A stretch of DNA of 55,163 bases, taken from NCBI GenBank assembly GCA_937872985.1, contig CALMUW010000097.1, positions 1-55,163 on the forward strand. Reading direction: 5' to 3'. The notes beneath the pieces were generated by a model. It saw nothing but the letters and a program-made list of their open reading frames with translations, had not been told where the DNA came from and did not search any database. The position numbers and the translations under genes are program-made. The DNA is from an uncultured Alphaproteobacteria bacterium. Lineage in GTDB: Bacteria > Pseudomonadota > Alphaproteobacteria > Rhizobiales > Aestuariivirgaceae. The first letter of the stretch is position 1, and each line of letters begins with the position of its first letter. Shown here one piece after another: positions 34,930 through 44,094 of the stretch.

Positions 34930-36481
34930 GGCCGCCCTCCCCTGCTGCCTGAGCCGCCGCCTCGTCCATGCCCGCCATGTAGAGACCGATCATTTCCGGC
35001 GTCATGTCGCGGGCCGCATGGGCCGCCGACAGTTCGCCGCGCGCGATGACGGCGATGCGGTCGGCGATATCAAAAATCTCGTCGAGGTCCTGCGAAATGA
35101 CCAGCACGGCGGCGCCGCGCGTGGCGAGGTCCACCAGCGCCTGGCGGATGGTGGCGGCGGCCCCGGCGTCCACCCCCCAGGTGGGCTGGTTCACCACCAG
35201 CACGCCGGGGTTCCGGTCCATCTCGCGGCCCACCACATATTTCTGCAAGTTGCCGCCGGAAAGGGCGCGCGCCTCCGGGTCGGGCTTGCCCTTGCGCACG
35301 TCGAAGGCGGCGATCACCCGGTCGGCGATGGCGCGCGCGCCGGGGCGCAGCACGCGCCGGTTGGCGGCCACGGTATGGTCCACCGCGTGGCGGGTCAGGA
35401 CCACGTTGTCGGACAGGTGAAACATCGGCACCGCGCCATGGCCCAGGCGTTCTTCCGGCACGAAGGCCGCGCCATGCTTGCGCCGCCAGTTCACCCCGTG
35501 GCGTCCGGCGGGCAGGCCGTCGATCTCCACCGCATGGGCATAGTCGGCCACGCGCTCGCCGGACAGGGCGTCGAAGAGTTCCGACTGGCCATTGCCCGCC
35601 ACGCCTGCGATGCACAGGACCTCGCCGCCGCGCACCTCGAGCGAGATGTCCTGCAGCGCCACCGAGAAGGGGCCATCGGGCGGCAGGGAAAGCTCATGGA
35701 CGCGCAGCCGCACCGGCCCTTCCGCCACGTCGCGGTGGGCGCGCACGGCGTGAATGTCGCCCCCCACCATCAGGCGGGCGAGGCTGGCGGGCGTCTCCTG
35801 GCGCGGGTCGCAGGCCGCCACCACCTTGCCGTGGCGCAGGATGGTGGCGCGCTGGCAGATGCGGCGCACCTCCTCCAGCCGGTGAGAAATGTAAAGGATG
35901 GCGCAGCCCTCGGCGGCAAGGCGCTGCAAGGTGATGAAAAGCTGTTCGGCCTCCTGCGGGGTCAGCACCGAGGTCGGCTCGTCGAGGATGAGGAGCCTGG
36001 GGTTCTGCAGCAGGCAGCGCACGATCTCGACGCGCTGGCGCTCGCCCACGGAAAGGTCGGCAATGGTGGCCGAAGGTTCCAGCGGCAAACCGTAATCGGC
36101 GGACAGCGTGGCGATGCGCCCGGACAGGGCGGCAAGGTCAAAATCCCCCGGCAGGGCAAGGGCGATGTTCTCCACCGCCGTCAGGGCCTCAAACAGGGAG
36201 AAGTGCTGGAACACCATGCCGATGCCGAGGGCGCGCGCCGCGGCGGGGTTGGCGATGGTGAGGGCCTCGCCGTGCCAGAACAATTCGCCCGACGTGGGCT
36301 GAAGCGCGCCATAGAGCATCTTGACGAGAGTGGACTTGCCCGCGCCGTTCTCGCCCAGCAGCGCATGGATCTCGCCTGCGGCCACGGTCAGGTCCACGCC
36401 GTCATTGGCGCGCAGCGGCCCAAAGGCCTTGACCAGGTTTCTGGCCTCGAGCAGCGGGGGCGTTTTGGGGGCGGGCGTCAT
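34916..36481 (-). CDS. ABC transporter ATP-binding protein with two ATPase domains
   Basis: A 521-residue tandem ATPase of the sugar/nucleoside ABC type. Domain 1 has Walker A GENGAGKS (43-50), signature LSVGERQR and Walker B LLILDEPTSVL. Domain 2 has a degenerate Walker A (GVAGNGQSE), signature LSGGNLQK and VLVVNQPTWGVD, the usual asymmetry in this family. It powers the two permeases downstream. It is the first gene of the operon and is divergent from the DadA-like oxidoreductase; the 189-bp gap carries palindromes that may be operators. Substrate is probably a purine nucleoside or nucleobase, by family and by the BMP partner. Confidence 0.94.
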   Translation of the reverse strand: MTPAPKTPPLLEARNLVKAFGPLRANDGVDLTVAAGEIHALLGENGAGKSTLVKMLYGALQPTSGELFWHGEALTIANPAAARALGIGMVFQHFSLFEALTAVENIALALPGDFDLAALSGRIATLSADYGLPLEPSATIADLSVGERQRVEIVRCLLQNPRLLILDEPTSVLTPQEAEQLFITLQRLAAEGCAILYISHRLEEVRRICQRATILRHGKVVAACDPRQETPASLARLMVGGDIHAVRAHRDVAEGPVRLRVHELSLPPDGPFSVALQDISLEVRGGEVLCIAGVAGNGQSELFDALSGERVADYAHAVEIDGLPAGRHGVNWRRKHGAAFVPEERLGHGAVPMFHLSDNVVLTRHAVDHTVAANRRVLRPGARAIADRVIAAFDVRKGKPDPEARALSGGNLQKYVVGREMDRNPGVLVVNQPTWGVDAGAAATIRQALVDLATRGAAVLVISQDLDEIFDIADRIAVIARGELSAAHAARDMTPEMIGLYMAGMDEAAAQAAGEGGHAHP

Positions 36482-36504
36482 GCGAGGCGCAACCTAGGCC
36501 ACGG

Positions 36505-36644
36505 GCGCTGTTTTGGCAGCGCAAATCCGTGATTTCTCAACAGGTCATCACGCCGCAACCCCGGTCATCACGGCCGCTTGCACTGCCATTCCGTCCCACC
36601 CCATGGACCGGGGGGACGATCCATGGGAAATTGCCGGAAATTTC
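36505..36644. promoter_or_regulatory. Divergent control region with three inverted repeats
   Basis: Between the ABC operon and the oxidoreductase are three perfect inverted repeats: GCGCTG/CAGCGC (36505-36522, 6-base loop), CCCATGGA/TCCATGGG (36600-36627, 12-base spacer), and GAAATT-N6-AATTTC (36627-36644). The last has the half-site spacing of a dimeric helix-turn-helix repressor operator. No regulator gene is adjacent. These are candidate sites only. Confidence 0.4.
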
Positions 36645-36670
36645 AGCAGGATTCGCAATCGAGGCCGCCC

Positions 36671-37933
36671 ATGTCCACCGCCCCCCTCGCCCCCCACGCC
36701 ATGATCATCGGCGGCGGCATTGTCGGCATCACCACGGCGGCGCAGTTGCAGCGTCAGGGCTTCCGGGTGACGATCATCGAGCGCGGCCCGGTGGGCGAGG
36801 GCTGCTCCTTCGGCAATGCGGGCATTCTGGCCTTCGCCGATGTGCTGCCCACGGTCAGGCCCCGGGTTCTGCTGAAGATTCCGGGCTGGCTGCTCGATCC
36901 CCTCGGCCCCCTCACCATCCGCCCGTCCTATCTGTTCAAGGCCCTGCCCTGGTTTCTGGCGGCCACGCGCAATGCCCTGCCGCAGCGGGTCGCGGCCATC
37001 ACGGAGGCGCGCGCCGCCCTGTGCCGCAGCGTGGTGGACGACCACCGCGAGCTTCTGAAGGGGGCCAATGCCGCCGACCTGATGGTGGAGCGCGAGACGC
37101 TGCGCGTCTTCGAAACCGAGGCGGAATTCGAGGCCGAGGCGCACGAGCGCCAGGTCAAGGCCGAGCACGGCTGCCATTCCACCATCTATTCCGCCGGAGA
37201 ATGCCGCGAGATGGAGCCGGAACTGGCGCCGCATATCGTCAAGGGGGCCACCCACGGCGGCTGGTATTTCGTGCGCAGCCCGCTCAAGGTGACGCAGGCC
37301 ATTGCCGAGACCGTGGTGCGCGGCGGCGGCGAGATCATTGCCGACGAGGTGACGGCCATCGAGGTGAAGGACGGCAAGGCCACGGCGCTGCGGCTGCGGT
37401 CGCGCGGCACCATTGCGGTGGACCGCGTGGTGGTCACGGCGGGGGCCTACAGCAATCTCCTGCTCAAGCCGCTGGGCGAGAAGATCATGCTGGAGGCCGA
37501 GCGCGGCTATCACATCGAACTGCCCGATCCCGGCATCAGCCTGTCGCGGCCCATCACCTTTGCCCGCACGCCCGCCGTCATCACGCCCATGGAGGGCTGC
37601 CTCCGCATCGCCGGCACCGATGAGTTCGCAGGGCTGGACGCGCCCGAGAACTGGCAGCGGGCCGACGCCCTGTACCAGAATTACAAGGCCATTCTGCCGG
37701 GACTGAAGGCCCCCGGCGACAGCGCCCGGCGCTGGATGGGCCGCCGGCCCGGCACACCCGATTCGCTGCCCGTTATCGGGCCGTCCACCAGGGCCGCCAA
37801 TCTCTGGTACAATTTCGGCCAGAGCCACATGGGCCTGTCGTGGGCGCCCACCAGCGCGCGGCTTCTGGCGCAACTGATGGCGGGCAAGAAACCGTCGGTG
37901 GACATGTCGCCCTACCGGGCCGACAGGTTCTGA
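36671..37933 (+). CDS. FAD-dependent D-amino-acid dehydrogenase-like oxidoreductase
   Basis: A 420-residue DAO-family flavoprotein. The N-terminal FAD motif is MIIGGGIVGITTAAQLQRQG (about residues 11-30), followed by GEGCSFGNAGILAF, the DadA-like substrate/FAD region. The C-terminal WMGRRPGTPDSLPVIGPS ... NLWYNFGQSHMGLSWAPTSA is the second FAD segment. DadA oxidises D-amino acids at the membrane; homologues also act on other secondary amines, so the substrate is open. A GAGG motif lies 6-7 bp before the ATG. It is divergent from the BMP ABC operon, which suggests, without proving, that the importer supplies its substrate. Confidence 0.88.
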   Translation: MSTAPLAPHAMIIGGGIVGITTAAQLQRQGFRVTIIERGPVGEGCSFGNAGILAFADVLPTVRPRVLLKIPGWLLDPLGPLTIRPSYLFKALPWFLAATRNALPQRVAAITEARAALCRSVVDDHRELLKGANAADLMVERETLRVFETEAEFEAEAHERQVKAEHGCHSTIYSAGECREMEPELAPHIVKGATHGGWYFVRSPLKVTQAIAETVVRGGGEIIADEVTAIEVKDGKATALRLRSRGTIAVDRVVVTAGAYSNLLLKPLGEKIMLEAERGYHIELPDPGISLSRPITFARTPAVITPMEGCLRIAGTDEFAGLDAPENWQRADALYQNYKAILPGLKAPGDSARRWMGRRPGTPDSLPVIGPSTRAANLWYNFGQSHMGLSWAPTSARLLAQLMAGKKPSVDMSPYRADRF

Positions 37934-37942
37934 GCCGGATCG

Positions 37943-38416
37943 TCAGTCGGCCAGCGCCTCGATCCTGACGACTTCGGCCTCGCCGCCGGGCACCTCGGCC
38001 CATTCACCGACCTTGCGGTTCATCAGGGCATGGGCCATGGGCGTCACATAGGCGATGTAGCCATGGGCGGGGTCGGCCTCATCCTCGCCGACAATGGCAA
38101 AGACCTGGCTGCGGCCATCCGCGCGCCTGATGGTGACGCGGGTGGCGAAGGCGACATGGCCGAGATCATCGGGGTGATGGGTCAATTGCGCCGACGAGCG
38201 GCGCTGCACCCAATAGCGCAGGTCGCGGTTGAGCCAGGCCGCCGCCGCCTTGTCGTCGGCCGCATGGGCCTCGGCGATGCGCTGGCGCAGGCTGTCCATC
38301 TCCGCGTCAATGGCGGCAAGCCCGCGCGTGGTGACGAGATTGGGATGAGTGCTGATGGGACGTTCGGCCAGTTCTTCCGGGGCGTCGTCCTGATCTTTGA
38401 CAAAGGCACGGCTCAT
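37943..38416 (-). CDS. GreA/GreB-family transcription elongation factor (GreB-like)
   Basis: A 157-residue protein starting MSRAFVKDQDD, the typical GreB N-terminus, with a shortened coiled coil (about 30-70: IDAEMDSLRQRIAEAHAADD) and the GreA/B C-terminal FKBP-like domain ending VTPMAHALMNRKVGEWAEV. Gre factors bind the RNA polymerase secondary channel and stimulate cleavage of backtracked RNA through two acidic residues at the coiled-coil tip. In this type of short alphaproteobacterial homologue the tip is less clear, so it may instead be a nucleoside-diphosphate-kinase-regulator-like variant. Divergent from pepN by 39 bp. Confidence 0.85.
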   Translation of the reverse strand: MSRAFVKDQDDAPEELAERPISTHPNLVTTRGLAAIDAEMDSLRQRIAEAHAADDKAAAAWLNRDLRYWVQRRSSAQLTHHPDDLGHVAFATRVTIRRADGRSQVFAIVGEDEADPAHGYIAYVTPMAHALMNRKVGEWAEVPGGEAEVVRIEALAD

Positions 38417-38455
38417 GATGTTATGCCTCAAACCTCTCCGTCATGGATTCTCGTC

Positions 38456-41089
38456 ATGCCAACAGCCTCGCCACAGCCCATTCTGCTCAAGGACTACCAG
38501 CCCACACCCTATACCATAGACTCCGTCGGCCTTGATTTTCAACTTGATGCTGAGGCGACCCGGGTGACGGCCCGGCTGGCGCTGCGGCCCAATCCCGCCA
38601 GCACGGCGGCTGCCGCGCCCCTGGTGCTGGACGGGGAAATGCTGACGCTGGAGAGCCTGACGCTGGATGGCGCGGCGCTGGGGCCGGAGGGTTACAGCGT
38701 ATCGGAGGCGGCCCTGACGCTCGCCCGCCCGCCGCAGCGGCCCTTCACGCTGGAGATCGTCACCACCATCAACCCCACCGCCAACACCGCCCTGTCCGGC
38801 CTTTACATGTCGAACGGCATGTTCTGCACCCAGTGCGAGGCCGAGGGCTTCCGCCGCATCACCTATTTCTACGACCGGCCCGACTGCATGGCGCGCTTCT
38901 CGGTGCGCATGCGCGCCGATGCCACGCGCTTCCCGGTGCTCCTGTCCAACGGCAACCTGGTGGCCGAGGGGCCGGGCTTTGCCCAGTGGGACGATCCCTT
39001 CCCCAAGCCGTGCTATCTCTTTGCCCTGGTGGCGGGCGACCTGGGGTCCATCCACGACAGTTTCAGCACGGCTTCGGGGCGTCAGGTGGCGCTGGGAATC
39101 TACGTGGAACAGGGCAAGGAGGACCAGTGCGGTTTTGCCATGGCCGCCCTGAAGCGCTCCATGGCGTGGGACGAGGCCCGCTTCGGCCGCGAATATGACC
39201 TCGACCGTTTCAACATCGTCGCGGTGTCCGACTTCAACATGGGGGCCATGGAGAACAAGGGCCTCAACATCTTCAACGACAAATACATTCTGGCCCGGGC
39301 CGAGACCGCCACCGACGCCGACCACATGGCGGTGGAGTCGGTCATTGCCCATGAATATTTCCACAACTGGACCGGCAACCGCATCACCTGCCGCGACTGG
39401 TTCCAACTGTGCCTGAAGGAAGGGTTGACGGTGTTCCGTGATCAGGAATTTTCCTCCGACGTGCGCTCGCGCGCGGTGAAGCGCATCGCCGATGTGAAGA
39501 CGCTGCGCGCCCGGCAGTTTCCCGAGGATGGCGGACCGCTGGCCCATCCGGCGCGGCCCTCGTCCTATATCGAGATCAACAATTTCTACACGCCCACGGT
39601 TTACGAGAAGGGCGCGGAAATCTGCCGCATGGTCGAGACGCTGGTGGGCGCTGAGGCCTTCCGCCGCGGCATGGATCTCTACTTTGCCCGCCATGACGGC
39701 GAAGCCTGCACGGTGGAACAGTTCATCGCCTGCTTTGCCGAAGCCTCGGGGCGTGATCTCGGCCCGTTCTTCACCTGGTATGAGCAGGCGGGAACGCCGC
39801 GCCTCTCGGTCAGCAGCACCTATGATGCCCAGCGCCAGCGCTACAGCCTGCACATTGCCCAGCACACGCCCGCAACCCCGGGCCAGGCGGAGAAGAAGCC
39901 GCTGCACATGCCCCTCGGGCTGGGGCTGCTCGACCACCGGGGCGAGGACATGGCGCTCACTCTCGAGGGCGTGGGCGTGCTCAATCGCCCGGTCATCGAA
40001 CTGACGGAGGCCGAGCAGACCTTCGTCTTCCATGAGGTGCGGGAGCGGCCCGTGCTGTCGCTCAACCGCGGCTTTTCCGCCCCGGTCATCATCGCGGGCG
40101 GGCCAAGTTCTGCGGATCAGCTTTTCCTCATGGGCCATGACCGCGATGCCTGCAACCGCTGGGAGGCCGGGCAACGGCTGGCGAGTGATCTGATCACGGC
40201 GGCGGTGGCGGCGGCGCGGGGTGAAGGGCCAGGGCCTGACCTTACCCCCTATGCCCGGGCGCTGGGGCGGGTGCTGGCGGACGATGGGCTGGATGACGCC
40301 TTCAAGGCGCTGATGCTCGGCCTGCCGACGGAGGCCGAGATCGCCGCGCAGATCGGCAGCGATGTCGATGCCGATGCGGTGAGCCTGGGGCGCGAGCATG
40401 TGCGCGGCGGCGTGGGGCGCGCGCTCATGGCGCAACTGGCGGAGATTTTTGCCGCCACCACCGACGATGCGCCCTATCAGGCCGATACCGGGCCGGCGGC
40501 GCGGCGGGCGCTGCGTTATGCGGCGCTGGCGCTCATGGCGGCGGCGGATGGCGAAGCCACGGTGCCGCTGATCCGGGCGGAAATTGCCGGCGCGCGCAGC
40601 ATGACGGCGGAAATGGGGGCGCTGGCGGCGCTGTTGCCGCTCGATCTTCCCGGGCGCGAAGAAGAGCTGGACGCCTTTTACCAGCGGCACAGCGCCAATC
40701 CCCTGCTGGTGGACAAGTGGCTGATGCTGAATGCGCAGATGCCGGGACCGGAGGCGGCGCAGCGCGTGGCGGCGCTGACCGAGCATCCGGCCTTCAATTT
40801 TGCCACGCCCAACCGCGTCTATGCCCTCATCGGCGGCTTCACTTCCGGCAATCTCTCGGGCTTCAACGCGGCCCATGGCGAGGGCTATCGCGTACTGGCC
40901 GATGTCATCCTGCGGCTCGATGCGGCGAACCCGCAGGTGGCGGCGCGCCTGGCCACGGGCTTCCGTTCGTGGCGGCTGTTCGATGCGGCGCGACGGGTGA
41001 AGGCGCAGGGCGAAATGCAGCGCACTCTCGACCAGCCCGGCCTGTCGCGCGATGTCTATGAGATCATATCGAGAACATTGCAGGGCTGA
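38456..41089 (+). CDS. pepN: Aminopeptidase N
   Basis: An 877-residue M1 zinc aminopeptidase, cytosolic, removing N-terminal residues from peptides. The exopeptidase motif GAMEN is at 263-267. The zinc site HEYFH is at 299-303 with the third ligand Glu322 in LKEGLTVF. FCTQCEAEGFRRITYF and DRPDC are E. coli PepN-type signatures. The start MPTASPQPILLKDYQPTPY at 38456 is chosen for alignment with PepN; an ATG 11 codons upstream (38423) is a possible alternative. The PAS histidine kinase follows on the same strand, but the gap is long enough for its own promoter. Confidence 0.96.
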   Translation: MPTASPQPILLKDYQPTPYTIDSVGLDFQLDAEATRVTARLALRPNPASTAAAAPLVLDGEMLTLESLTLDGAALGPEGYSVSEAALTLARPPQRPFTLEIVTTINPTANTALSGLYMSNGMFCTQCEAEGFRRITYFYDRPDCMARFSVRMRADATRFPVLLSNGNLVAEGPGFAQWDDPFPKPCYLFALVAGDLGSIHDSFSTASGRQVALGIYVEQGKEDQCGFAMAALKRSMAWDEARFGREYDLDRFNIVAVSDFNMGAMENKGLNIFNDKYILARAETATDADHMAVESVIAHEYFHNWTGNRITCRDWFQLCLKEGLTVFRDQEFSSDVRSRAVKRIADVKTLRARQFPEDGGPLAHPARPSSYIEINNFYTPTVYEKGAEICRMVETLVGAEAFRRGMDLYFARHDGEACTVEQFIACFAEASGRDLGPFFTWYEQAGTPRLSVSSTYDAQRQRYSLHIAQHTPATPGQAEKKPLHMPLGLGLLDHRGEDMALTLEGVGVLNRPVIELTEAEQTFVFHEVRERPVLSLNRGFSAPVIIAGGPSSADQLFLMGHDRDACNRWEAGQRLASDLITAAVAAARGEGPGPDLTPYARALGRVLADDGLDDAFKALMLGLPTEAEIAAQIGSDVDADAVSLGREHVRGGVGRALMAQLAEIFAATTDDAPYQADTGPAARRALRYAALALMAAADGEATVPLIRAEIAGARSMTAEMGALAALLPLDLPGREEELDAFYQRHSANPLLVDKWLMLNAQMPGPEAAQRVAALTEHPAFNFATPNRVYALIGGFTSGNLSGFNAAHGEGYRVLADVILRLDAANPQVAARLATGFRSWRLFDAARRVKAQGEMQRTLDQPGLSRDVYEIISRTLQG

Positions 41090-41242
41090 GGCGGCGTCAC
41101 AAGCGGGTTGGCAAATCAGCCCTCGCCGCGTATGCCTCAAACCGTGCCGTGGCTTGGCGGAGGCACAGGTTTTTGGGGCGCAGCTTGCCGGGCTTCTGAC
41201 GTCGCGTCAGAGCGCAAGTTGCGGTTGGGGCAGGAGCAAGGC

Positions 41243-43540
41243 TTGGCCAGAGCGCAAATCAGCGATCTGTTCTTCCGCGACCGGGTGCTGCACTTCGGCC
41301 TGCCCTTCATGCGGCGGCTCTCCATCACCATCAGCGAGCGGGTGCTGCGCCTGGCCATCACGGTGCTGACCGTCCTCTTCCTGCTGGCGCTGTCCATCTC
41401 GCTGCTCACCCAATTGTTCGACAGCCGCAGCGGCCACATGGCGGCGCAGAACCGGTTGACCGTGCTCTATGCCCAGTCCACGGCGCAGACGATCGAGATG
41501 ACGCTGGACAAGGACGCCGCCGGCGGCAAGACCGCCGCCAGCCTGTCGCCTGCCCTGCTGGCCGCCGCCCTGCCGCCCCAGGCGCGCGATGAAAACCGCA
41601 CCTTCGTGCTGGTTGACGGCATGGGGCTGGTGGCCGCCAGCCTGCCGGAAGCGGCGGCGGCGGCGGGCAGTCCCCTGTCGCTGCTCATGGGGCCGGACTT
41701 CGCGGTGCGGGCCGAGATCAACGGTTCCGTGCCCTTCGCCGCCACACTGGCCACGGGCGAAGAGGCGCGCGTCATCTCGCAGGACCTCGGGCGCTTTCCC
41801 GGCAGCCTCATCGTGCTGCAGCGCAAGACTGACATTCTCACCCAGTGGCAGAACAATGTGACACGGCTCGCCGTCCTGTTCGCCGTCACCGTGCTGGTGC
41901 TGATGCTGCAATCGGGCGCCTTTCACTGGCAGTCGGCCAAGACGCGCGAGGCCGACCAGACCCTGGCCATGGCCACCTCGCGCATGGACAAGGCGCTGGA
42001 GCGCGGCCAGTGCGGCATCTGGGATTGGGACTTGGCCTCCGGTTCGCTGTTCTGGTCCAAGTCCATGTATGATCTTCTGGGACTGGAGCCGCGCGAAGGC
42101 CTGTTGCGCTACGGCGAATTGGCCGAGCGCATGCACCCCGACGAGCCACCGCTCGACGATGTGCTGGAAGACCTGCTGGCCGGACGGCGCATGGTCTTCG
42201 ACCAGGAATTCCGCATGCGCCACGAGGACGGCCACTGGGTGTGGCTCAAGGCCCAGGCCGCACTGGCGCCGGGCCTCGGGCCGGACGCGCCGCACCTCAT
42301 CGGCTTCGTGTTTGACGTGAGCCCGCTGAAACAGGCCGCGCGCATCAATCAGGAGGCGGAACTCCGCCTCAAGGACGCCATCGAGAACATCTCGGAAGCC
42401 TTCGTGCTGTGGGACCCCAACAACAAGCTGGTGGTGTGCAATTCCAAATACCAGCAGTTCCATTCGCTGCCCGCCGCCGCCTGCCAGCCGGGCACCGACT
42501 ATGCCACGGTGACGCGCGCCGCCAAGGAACCCATCGTGCGCCAATATGTGCCGACCACGGGCGAGTCCTCCGAGGCCAAGTCGCTGGAAGTGCAACTGGG
42601 CGATGGCCGCTGGCTGCACATCAACGAGCGCCGCACCAAGGACGGCGGCTTCGTCTCGGTGGGCACCGACATCACCGCGCTGAAGCGCCATGAGGAACGC
42701 CTGCTGCAATCGGAAAAGACCCTGATGACCACGGTGCGCGACCTGCAGAAGCAGCGTCAGGTGGCCGAGGAACAGTCGCAGCGTCTGGCGGAAATGGCCG
42801 ACAAGTTCTCCATGGAGAAGGCCCGGGCCGAGGCCGCCAACCGCTCCAAGTCGGAATTCCTGGCCAACATGAGCCATGAGTTGCGCACGCCGCTCAACGC
42901 CGTCATCGGCTTTTCCGAGATGATGCAGCAGCAGGTCTTCGGTCCCCTGGGCAATGCCAAGTATGCCGAATACAGCCACGACATCCGGCGGTCCGGCCAG
43001 TTCCTGCTCGATGTCATCAACGACATTCTCGACATGTCGAAGATCGAGGCCGGGCGCATGGACCTGGAGTATTCCGAGGTCGGCATGGCCCAGACCATCG
43101 AGGATGTGACGCGCATCATCGGCCAGCGCGCCCATGAGGCGCGGGTGACGCTGGATTTCGACAATGGCGTGCAGGAACCCTTCCCCGCCGACCGCCGGGC
43201 GGTGAAGCAGATCCTCATCAACCTCCTGTCCAATGCGGTGAAGTTCTCGCCCGAGGGCGGGCGGGTGCGCCTGACCACGCGCGATGACGGCAAGGTCATC
43301 ACCATCGCCATCGCGGATAACGGCATCGGCATTCCGCAGCGCGACATCGACAAGCTGGGGCGGCCCTTCGAGCAGGTGGAAAACCAGTTCACCAAGACCA
43401 AGGGCGGCTCGGGCCTGGGCCTTGCCATCTCCAAGTCGCTGGCGCAGTTGCACGGCGGCCGGCTGGATATCAACAGCGCCGAAGGCAAGGGCACGACAGT
43501 GACAGTGACCTTGCCGCGTCAGCCGCCGCAGGCGGCCTGA
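41243..43540 (+). CDS. PAS-domain sensor histidine kinase (DivJ/PleC/PdhS-like core)
   Basis: A membrane sensor kinase of about 765 residues. A first helix (ITVLTVLFLLALSISLL) and a second (LAVLFAVTVLVLMLQ) flank a periplasmic domain of about 140 residues. Two PAS folds follow (GIWDWDLASGSLFW...; AIENISEAFVLWDPNNKLV...) and then a coiled coil. The phospho-acceptor H-box is NMSHELRTPLNAVIGFSEMM (His545) and the ATPase domain has LLSNAVKFSPEGG, DNGIGI and GSGLGLAI. The kinase core resembles the DivJ/PleC/PdhS group that acts on DivK, but many rhizobial PAS kinases look similar. A TTG at 41243 with AGGAG 6 bp upstream is the best-supported start. ATGs at 41108 and 41309 are in frame; the first has no good ribosome site. 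Confidence 0.88.
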   Translation: MARAQISDLFFRDRVLHFGLPFMRRLSITISERVLRLAITVLTVLFLLALSISLLTQLFDSRSGHMAAQNRLTVLYAQSTAQTIEMTLDKDAAGGKTAASLSPALLAAALPPQARDENRTFVLVDGMGLVAASLPEAAAAAGSPLSLLMGPDFAVRAEINGSVPFAATLATGEEARVISQDLGRFPGSLIVLQRKTDILTQWQNNVTRLAVLFAVTVLVLMLQSGAFHWQSAKTREADQTLAMATSRMDKALERGQCGIWDWDLASGSLFWSKSMYDLLGLEPREGLLRYGELAERMHPDEPPLDDVLEDLLAGRRMVFDQEFRMRHEDGHWVWLKAQAALAPGLGPDAPHLIGFVFDVSPLKQAARINQEAELRLKDAIENISEAFVLWDPNNKLVVCNSKYQQFHSLPAAACQPGTDYATVTRAAKEPIVRQYVPTTGESSEAKSLEVQLGDGRWLHINERRTKDGGFVSVGTDITALKRHEERLLQSEKTLMTTVRDLQKQRQVAEEQSQRLAEMADKFSMEKARAEAANRSKSEFLANMSHELRTPLNAVIGFSEMMQQQVFGPLGNAKYAEYSHDIRRSGQFLLDVINDILDMSKIEAGRMDLEYSEVGMAQTIEDVTRIIGQRAHEARVTLDFDNGVQEPFPADRRAVKQILINLLSNAVKFSPEGGRVRLTTRDDGKVITIAIADNGIGIPQRDIDKLGRPFEQVENQFTKTKGGSGLGLAISKSLAQLHGGRLDINSAEGKGTTVTVTLPRQPPQAA

Positions 43541-43548
43541 GCATCGCT

Positions 43549-44094
43549 TCAGTTATGTTTGTAGCCGCGCGGCTGGCGCAGCTCCAGCGCCAGCAGCTTG
43601 CGTTCCTCCGGCGTCAGCCTGGCCAGCAGATCAAGCAGCACCGCAGCGCCCCGGTCGCGCAGGGCGGTATTCTGGCTGAGATAATCATCGACCAGAGCCT
43701 TCACCGCCGCCGCATCATAGGTTGAAGGTTCGATGAGATCGGCCAGACGCATGGCCGTGGCACTGGACGCCTGCCGCAGGGCGTCAATGTCGGGCCGGTT
43801 CTGGACCAGACCGGCCATCAAGGCGCGGCGGCGCTCACTGGGCAGTCCGGCAAAGAAGCTGCGCGGCAGGAGCTGGACAAAACCGGGGCCGGCGCTCGGC
43901 CCCCTGCCGCCGCCAAAGCCATGGCCGCGCGGACCAAAGCCAAGGCCGTCATCATCGCGCATGGCGTGGCCGATGATGGCCCCGCCGACGAGAAGATTGC
44001 CCATGAGGGACAGGCCGAGCAGCAGCGTCCACCAGCGCGAGCGCAACGCGGGCAGGAAGCCGGGGCCGGTGGGAGAGGACAGGTCGGAACTCAT
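43549..44094 (-). CDS. Spy/CpxP/CnrX-like periplasmic metal- or stress-sensor protein
   Basis: A 181-residue protein with one N-terminal membrane helix (about 24-43, WTLLLGLSLMGNLLVGGAII) and a periplasmic helical domain. That domain has a Gly-rich, His-containing stretch (GFGPRGHGFGGGRGP) and a region of the Metal_resist/Spy type: QLLPRSFFAGLPSERRRALM then LDLLARLTPEERKLLALEL (the LTPEE-like motif is typical of Spy/CpxP). It is the last gene of the ECF sigma operon; its start overlaps the preceding gene by 4 bp (ATGA). By analogy with CnrX it could be the signal-sensing subunit controlling the sigma factor, but the ligand (metal or misfolded protein) is not deducible. Confidence 0.82.
   Translation of the reverse strand: MSSDLSSPTGPGFLPALRSRWWTLLLGLSLMGNLLVGGAIIGHAMRDDDGLGFGPRGHGFGGGRGPSAGPGFVQLLPRSFFAGLPSERRRALMAGLVQNRPDIDALRQASSATAMRLADLIEPSTYDAAAVKALVDDYLSQNTALRDRGAAVLLDLLARLTPEERKLLALELRQPRGYKHN

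Noticed and set aside
38441..41140. 899-codon open frame opposite pepN
   Set aside because: Arg/His/Gly-rich low-information product, antisense to an intact M1 peptidase.
41207..43453. 748-codon open frame opposite the PAS kinase
   Set aside because: Antisense shadow; the plus-strand frame carries all kinase motifs.
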